Source: Natronobacterium haloterrestre (GTDB lineage Archaea > Halobacteriota > Halobacteria > Halobacteriales > Natrialbaceae). From it: 64,000 nucleotides of DNA. The stretch lies in the NCBI RefSeq assembly GCF_900112205.1, contig NZ_FOKW01000002.1, forward strand, positions 465,201-529,200. Reading direction: 5' to 3'. The notes under the pieces were generated by a model that worked only from the letters and a program-made list of their open reading frames with translations, had not been told where the DNA came from and did not search any database. Both the position numbers and the translations under genes were made by a program. This document shows positions 59,973-64,000 of this stretch, piece by piece; position 1 is the stretch's first letter, and each line of letters opens with the position of its first letter.

Positions 59973-60899
59973 CTAGTACGCCGAGACCGAGATCGATTCG
60001 CGATCGTCACGAACGCCGGTCAGCGAGGGGGCACGCGTCCCCGAGACCGAGACGACGCGTGACGCGACGGCGATCCCCGACCGGAGCGCCTCCGCGTCCG
60101 GCTCGCCCGCGGCGCGCGAGGCGAGGACGCCGGATAGGAGTGCGTCGCCCGCGCCGACCGTGTCGACGACCTCGGTGTCCGGTGCGGGCGCGTAGAGTTC
60201 CCGTTCCGGAGTCACCATCACCGCCCCGTCGCCGCCCAGCGACGCGACCACGCGCTCGAACCCGGTATCGCGAAGCTCTTGAGCGGCCGTCAGTGCGGAC
60301 CGTGGCCCGTCGATCCGCCGATCGGTCGCGGCCGCGAGTTCCTCCGCGTTCGGCTTGCAGAGTGCGTACGGTTCCTCGAGCGCCCTGAGCGTCGGCCCGT
60401 CGACGTCGACGACCGTCTCCCAGGGCCCGGCCTCGGCGAGGAGGTCGATCGTCTCGGGGCCGAGTCCGACGGGGAGGCTCCCCGCGACGACGACCGTCTC
60501 CGGTTCGTGTGCGCGGAGGACGTCGACGACCTCGTCGATGGCGAAGCCGGGCACCTCCGGCCCGTTCTGGTTGATCTTGTACTCGCCGTTGCCGTTCTCG
60601 GTCCCGCTGCCGTCGAGAATCGTCGTGTTCAGTCGCGTCTGCCCGTCGATCTCGACGAAATCGGCCCTGATCCCCTGGCTCGAGAGTTCGTCGAGCAGAT
60701 AGCGGCCGAGGAAACCGCCCGCGATGCCGGTCGCGACGGTCCCGACGTCGAGTTCGACCAGGTACTTCGAGACGTTGATCCCCTTGCCTCCCGCGTCGTA
60801 GCGATGGTCCGACGCCCTGGCCACCTCGCCGGACGTCAACGGCTCCGAGAGGGCGACCGTGTAGTCGATCGCCGGGTTGAGGGTGACGCTAGCGATCAT
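59973..60899 (-). CDS. pfkB: 1-phosphofructokinase
   Basis: A 308-residue PfkB-family sugar kinase. It opens MIASVTLNPAIDYTVALSEP, has the first PfkB signature GGKGINVSKYLVELD, the anion-hole motif VVDTVGAGDALLSGVLASRA with the catalytic Asp, and CKPNAEELAAATDRR. It turns fructose 1-phosphate from the PTS into fructose 1,6-bisphosphate. It overlaps glpR by 11 bases and so is co-translated with the repressor, as in Haloferax. Confidence 0.95.
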   Translation of the reverse strand: MIASVTLNPAIDYTVALSEPLTSGEVARASDHRYDAGGKGINVSKYLVELDVGTVATGIAGGFLGRYLLDELSSQGIRADFVEIDGQTRLNTTILDGSGTENGNGEYKINQNGPEVPGFAIDEVVDVLRAHEPETVVVAGSLPVGLGPETIDLLAEAGPWETVVDVDGPTLRALEEPYALCKPNAEELAAATDRRIDGPRSALTAAQELRDTGFERVVASLGGDGAVMVTPERELYAPAPDTEVVDTVGAGDALLSGVLASRAAGEPDAEALRSGIAVASRVVSVSGTRAPSLTGVRDDRESISVSAY

Positions 60900-61662
60900 C
60901 GGGTACCTCCACGCCGACGGTCACGTCCGCGGCCGTACACGCCTCCGCGAGGTCGCCGGTCGGCTCGGCGTCGGTCACCAGGACGTCGACGTCCTCCAGG
61001 GAGGCGAACTGGACGAAACTCCGCTCGCCGAACTTGGTCCGGTCGGCGACGAGCACGACCCGTTCGGCCCGTTCGACCATGCGTTCTTTCATGCTCGCCT
61101 CGTCCTCGTTCGGCGTCGTCAGCGCGCCGTCGGCGTCGATCGCGTTCGTCCCCAGAAAGAGGAGATCGAAGTTCGTCCGTTCCAGGAACTGTTCCGCGCT
61201 CGGGCCGACGAGCGCACGGGTCCGGTGACGGAGCGTGCCGCCGGTGAGTTTGACCTCGGTGCCCTCGGTTCCCAACTCGAGCGCGAGCAACGGCGAGTTC
61301 GTCACCGGAATGAACGACGCGTCGGTCGGTGCCTGTCTGGCGACCTGCATCGTCGTGGTTCCGGAGTCGAAGAACACGACCTGTCCGTCGTGGATCTCCG
61401 TCGCGGCCCGGGACCCGATAGCGACCTTCGAATCCAGGTTCTGGACTTCCTTCTGGACGTACGTCTCCTCGCGGCCGACCGCGGTGACGGGCACCGCGCC
61501 GCCGTGGGAGCGTTCGACGAGTCGTTCCTCCTCGAGGTCGTCGAGGTCCCGCCGGATCGTGGCCTTCGAGACGTCGAGTTCCTCGGCTAACTCCTCGACC
61601 GAGCAGCCGTCCCGATCCGAGACGAGTTCGACGATCGTTCGCTTCCGCTGTTCCGGTAACAT
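60889..61662 (-). CDS. glpR: DeoR/GlpR family transcriptional repressor GlpR
   Basis: A 257-residue regulator. The N-terminal HTH reads RKRTIVELVSDRDGCSVEEL and AEELDVSKATIRRDLDDLEE, and the C-terminal sugar-phosphate sensor holds VVFFDSGTTTMQVARQA, LLFLGTNAIDADGALTTPNE and VLVADRTKFGERSF. In Haloferax volcanii GlpR represses fructose and glucose catabolic genes when glycerol is used. Here it leads the glpR-pfkB unit. GGAG about 11 bases before the ATG may be its ribosome site. Confidence 0.95.
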   Translation of the reverse strand: MLPEQRKRTIVELVSDRDGCSVEELAEELDVSKATIRRDLDDLEEERLVERSHGGAVPVTAVGREETYVQKEVQNLDSKVAIGSRAATEIHDGQVVFFDSGTTTMQVARQAPTDASFIPVTNSPLLALELGTEGTEVKLTGGTLRHRTRALVGPSAEQFLERTNFDLLFLGTNAIDADGALTTPNEDEASMKERMVERAERVVLVADRTKFGERSFVQFASLEDVDVLVTDAEPTGDLAEACTAADVTVGVEVPDDR

Positions 61663-61687
61663 GGGGTGGTCTCCTTCGTTACAGCAT

Positions 61688-61741
61688 GTGTTCTGATCGC
61701 TTTTATTTGTTTATCCGGCCCTTTTTGATCGTTTCTGATCG
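61688..61741 (-). promoter_or_regulatory. glpR-pfkB promoter with candidate operator sites
   Basis: On the coding strand CGATCAGAAAC (61741 down to 61731) matches the start of the fba operator exactly, and CGATCAGAACAC (about 61699 down to 61688) is a near copy. Between them lies an A/T-rich ATAAACAAATAAAAG (61714 to 61700), the probable TATA region. Two sites around the promoter fit autorepression. Confidence 0.55.
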
Positions 61742-61900
61742 AACACCACCGGATTTGTAGCCGATCGCTCAGAGCCGCCCGGACTGTCGGTCGGCACCGG
61801 GTTCTGTCGGACGATTTCGGACGCTCAGCCGCCGCGAACGAACCCGCACACGAGAACGGAGCCGACGACGAAAACGAAAGCCTCGCGGAGCGATCGAGCA

Positions 61901-62881
61901 CTACAGGCGGTCGACGATCGCCGCCGTCACGTCTTCGGTCGAGGCGTCGCCGCCCAGGTCGGGAGTTCTGGGACCCTCCTCGAGGGTCGTCTCGACGGCC
62001 TCTCGGATGGCCATCCCTGCCTCGTCGTAGCCGAGGTACTCGACGAGCATCGCCGCGGAGAGGATGGTCGCGGCCGGGTTGGCGACCCCCTCGCCGGCGA
62101 TGTCGGGTGCGGTGCCGTGGACGGGTTCGAACAGCGCGCGCTCGGGCCCGATATTGGCCGAAGGCAACAGCCCGAGTCCACCCACCAGTCCTGCAGCGAG
62201 GTCCGAGAGCACGTCGCCGGCGAGGTTGGGACAGACGACGACGTCGAACTGATCGGGGTCCAGACAGACCCGCGTCGCGAAGGCGTCCATCAGCACCTCG
62301 TCGGTTTCGACGCCGTGTTCGTCGGCGACGTCCGCGATGGCGTCCCGGAAACGGCCGTCCGTCTCCCGCATGACGTTGGCCTTGTGGACGACGGTGAACC
62401 CGTCGGCGTCGCGGTCAGCGACGAAGTCGCAGGCGAACTCGGCGAGCCGTCGCGAGGCCGACTCCGTGACGACGCGGGTCAGCGTCGACACGTCGTCGCT
62501 CAACCGATCCTCGTGGCCCGCGTAGACGCCCTCCGTGTTCTCCCGCAGGAAAACCAGGTCGGTCTCGGGTCGCACCGCGTCGACGCCGGGGTAGGCCGTC
62601 GCCGGACGCACGTTGACGAACGAGTCGACGGCCTCCCGAAGCGGGAGGATCACGTCCGCGGCGGTGTCCCCGGCCGCGCCGAACAGCGTCGCGTCGGCCG
62701 ACGCCGCGAGGTCGTAGGTCTCCTCGGGCAGTGCCTCTCCGGTCTCCGCCTGCACTGCGTCGCCCGCTTCGGCCTCGTGAAACTCGAAGTCGATCTCGAG
62801 GGCCTCGAGTACCTCGACGGCCGCGGGCGTCACCTCTTTGCCGATCCCGTCGCCCGGGATGACGGCGATATCGTGAGTCAT
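61901..62881 (-). CDS. leuB: 3-isopropylmalate dehydrogenase (isocitrate/isopropylmalate dehydrogenase family)
   Basis: A 326-residue NAD-dependent beta-decarboxylating dehydrogenase. It begins [20 protein letters not shown], has the substrate loop [14 protein letters not shown] and [20 protein letters not shown], the catalytic Lys in [17 protein letters not shown] and the NAD-site [20 protein letters not shown]. It should form 2-oxoisocaproate in leucine synthesis. Leucine partners leuC and leuD are not adjacent, so homoisocitrate or tartrate-type activity remains possible. Confidence 0.88.
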   Translation of the reverse strand: MTHDIAVIPGDGIGKEVTPAAVEVLEALEIDFEFHEAEAGDAVQAETGEALPEETYDLAASADATLFGAAGDTAADVILPLREAVDSFVNVRPATAYPGVDAVRPETDLVFLRENTEGVYAGHEDRLSDDVSTLTRVVTESASRRLAEFACDFVADRDADGFTVVHKANVMRETDGRFRDAIADVADEHGVETDEVLMDAFATRVCLDPDQFDVVVCPNLAGDVLSDLAAGLVGGLGLLPSANIGPERALFEPVHGTAPDIAGEGVANPAATILSAAMLVEYLGYDEAGMAIREAVETTLEEGPRTPDLGGDASTEDVTAAIVDRL

Positions 62882-62948
62882 ACCCACCCATCGACGCGGC
62901 GCTGAAAAGAGGGTATCGGTCGCGTCATCTTTGCGTGTGCGCGCGGCG

Positions 62949-63908
62949 CTATTTCCGCCCGAGGTGGCCCCTCGCCAGAAGGGCGACCGTCGCGACCGCG
63001 AGCGCGACCGCCGCTGTGACGCCACCGAAGCCGGGAACCGCGAGGAGCGACTCGGAGAGTGTCACGGTCACGGACGCACTCGCGCCGCTCTCGAGGGGTT
63101 CGGTCTCGACGGCGGTCGTCACGAACCCCTCCGCGGCGGCTTCGACCGTGTAGGCGTCGCGGGTGCCCGGGATCGGCGTCGCCACCGTACCGTCCTCGTC
63201 CGTCCGCTCGTCGAGTTCGAACGTCGCGCCGTCGTCGCGCTCGAGGACGACCGTAGCGTCCGGGATCGGCCCGCCCTCCTCGCGTTCGACGGTCACCTCG
63301 AGGGTCGCGTCACCCTGCAGGGTGACCGACTCCTCGACCGTCGTCTCCTTTCCCGGTCCGCTCTCGGGAACCGACACTGTCAGCGTCGCGTCCTCGTATC
63401 CCTCCGCGCGGAGGTCGACCGCGTAGGACTCGCCCGCCGGGACGTCCGCGATCCGGTAGGTGCCGTTACTGCTCTCGAGGTGCGCTCCCGGATACGCTCC
63501 GTGGCTCCCGTTCGCGCGAACCGTCGCGTTCCCGATCCCGGTCTCGAAGTGGGCGTCCGCGAGACGGGCGTCGATCGCGCCCGCGCCCGCCAGGTCGATC
63601 TCGAGGTCGGCCCGCTCGTCGGCCGCGAGGGTGAGTGACTGTCGTGCGCTCTCGTACCCGGACTTCTCGACCGCGACCTCGTACTCGCCTGGCTCGAGGC
63701 CGTACCGCTCGAAGCGTCCCTCGGCGTCCGTTTTCGTCTCGACGGTCGTCCCGTCCCCGGCGACGAGTTCGACGGTCGCGCCCTCGAGGGCGTCGCCCGT
63801 GGTCGCGTCCGCGACGGTTCCGGAAACGCGGGCGTGGTCGCCGGCCGCGTCGACCGCCGCGAGCGCGTCGACGAACCCCGATCCGAAGCGAGTGTCGGTT
63901 TCGTCTGC
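62949..63908 (-). pseudogene. PGF-CTERM-anchored S8 (subtilisin-like) protease, C-terminal part, cut by an IS
   Basis: The frame has no start in the window. It begins DETDTRFGSGFVDALAAVDA (63908 inwards), the usual end of a subtilase catalytic domain. Three carboxypeptidase-regulatory-like or Ig-like domains follow (VSGTVADATTGDALEGATVE, VEREEGGPIPDATVVLE). The last 28 residues are an archaeosortase signal: [20 protein letters not shown] then LARGHLGRK. The protein would be exported, processed and lipid-anchored. Upstream of about 63908 the sequence changes to IS-like DNA, so the gene is broken. Confidence 0.7.
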
Positions 63909-64000
63909 TCTGTTGAATAGCGATCTAATCCGCCGATATCACTAGCTTAGAAGGATGAAGCCGAGGAATTCGATTCTGTCTATGGAAATCGATATCCTCG
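63909..64000 (+). mobile_element. left end of an IS5-like insertion sequence
   Basis: From about 63909 the composition becomes A/T-rich and reads ctgttgaatagcgatctaat, an IS5-type terminal inverted repeat in style. It stops the protease frame (TGA on the minus strand at about 63942-63944). An ATG at 63982 starts a plus-strand frame. The exact border and the target duplication cannot be fixed because the right end is outside the window. Confidence 0.6.
63982..64000 (+). CDS. IS5 family transposase, first six codons
   Basis: The partial frame reads MEIDIL. Haloarchaeal IS5-family transposases commonly begin MEIDILDFVE, so the match, the A/T-rich leader and the protease disruption together support a transposase gene that continues to the right. 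Six residues alone would not be enough. Confidence 0.5.

Overview
The window comes from a haloarchaeon, most like the Natrialbales (Natrinema, Haloterrigena, Natrialba). The DNA is GC-rich and the proteins are strongly acidic. It carries archaeal translation genes (aIF1A, aIF2-beta, diphthine synthase, Trm5), archaeal-type cobalamin genes (cobY, cbiZ), bacterioruberin genes, Tat-type lipoprotein signals, a PGF-CTERM anchor and several haloarchaea-specific helix-turn-helix (HTH) regulators.

Layout. 0-9.4 kb: the end of a methyltransferase, two DNA-binding regulators (one TrmB type), a small membrane protein, a class V aminotransferase, an NAD(P)H-hydrate dehydratase, a phosphoribosyltransferase, a 965-residue PAS/GAF/HTH_10 regulator and an XPF-type nuclease. 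9.4-17.4 kb: a winged-helix zinc regulator followed by an ABC exporter, then YihY/BrkB, YwbE, MsrB, a zinc ribbon protein, a TIGR00300 (LOR/SDH) enzyme and a short-chain dehydrogenase. 17.5-23.7 kb: a C50 carotenoid locus, with a Bat-type regulator and crtB on the plus strand and the crtD-lyeJ-cruF operon on the minus strand. A near-perfect match to the published Bat upstream activating sequence lies directly before the crtB TATA box.

23.9-37.4 kb: an FNT channel fused to two UspA domains, DUF2339, aIF1A, a YkgJ protein, a Tat beta-propeller lipoprotein, a GCS2-like ligase, an FAH-family hydrolase, a rhodanese, an amidohydrolase and a THEP1 NTPase. 37.4-44.1 kb: a tightly overlapping cobalamin salvage and nucleotide-loop operon (HAD phosphatase, cbiB, cobS, cobY, cobT, cobD-like, cbiZ). 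The cobT gene ends in an 18-bp minisatellite. 44.1-48.4 kb: a creatinase-like M24 protein, an HTH regulator, aIF2-beta, a DUF5789 protein and a universal stress protein. 48.4-50.1 kb: a gene-poor, decayed stretch at the 3' side of a tRNA-Thr(CGU) gene.

50.1-53.7 kb: Trm5, a Rieske protein, diphthine synthase and an alpha/beta hydrolase. 53.7-61.7 kb: a fructose regulon. An fba-fbp operon faces the full minus-strand set glpR-pfkB, ptfC, ptfA, ptfH1, ptfI, ptfB. The fba, ptfC and glpR promoters share a sequence that is a strong candidate GlpR operator. Fructose would enter as fructose 1-phosphate, PfkB would make fructose 1,6-bisphosphate, and Fba and Fbp would split it or return it to fructose 6-phosphate. 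61.9-64 kb: an isopropylmalate dehydrogenase-type enzyme and a PGF-CTERM-anchored subtilase that appears cut by an IS5-like element running off the right edge.

A pair of about 81-bp palindromic elements with 36-bp arms (12.26 and 49.77 kb) looks like a dispersed repeat family. Start codons are inferred from family conservation and gene overlaps. No database search was run.
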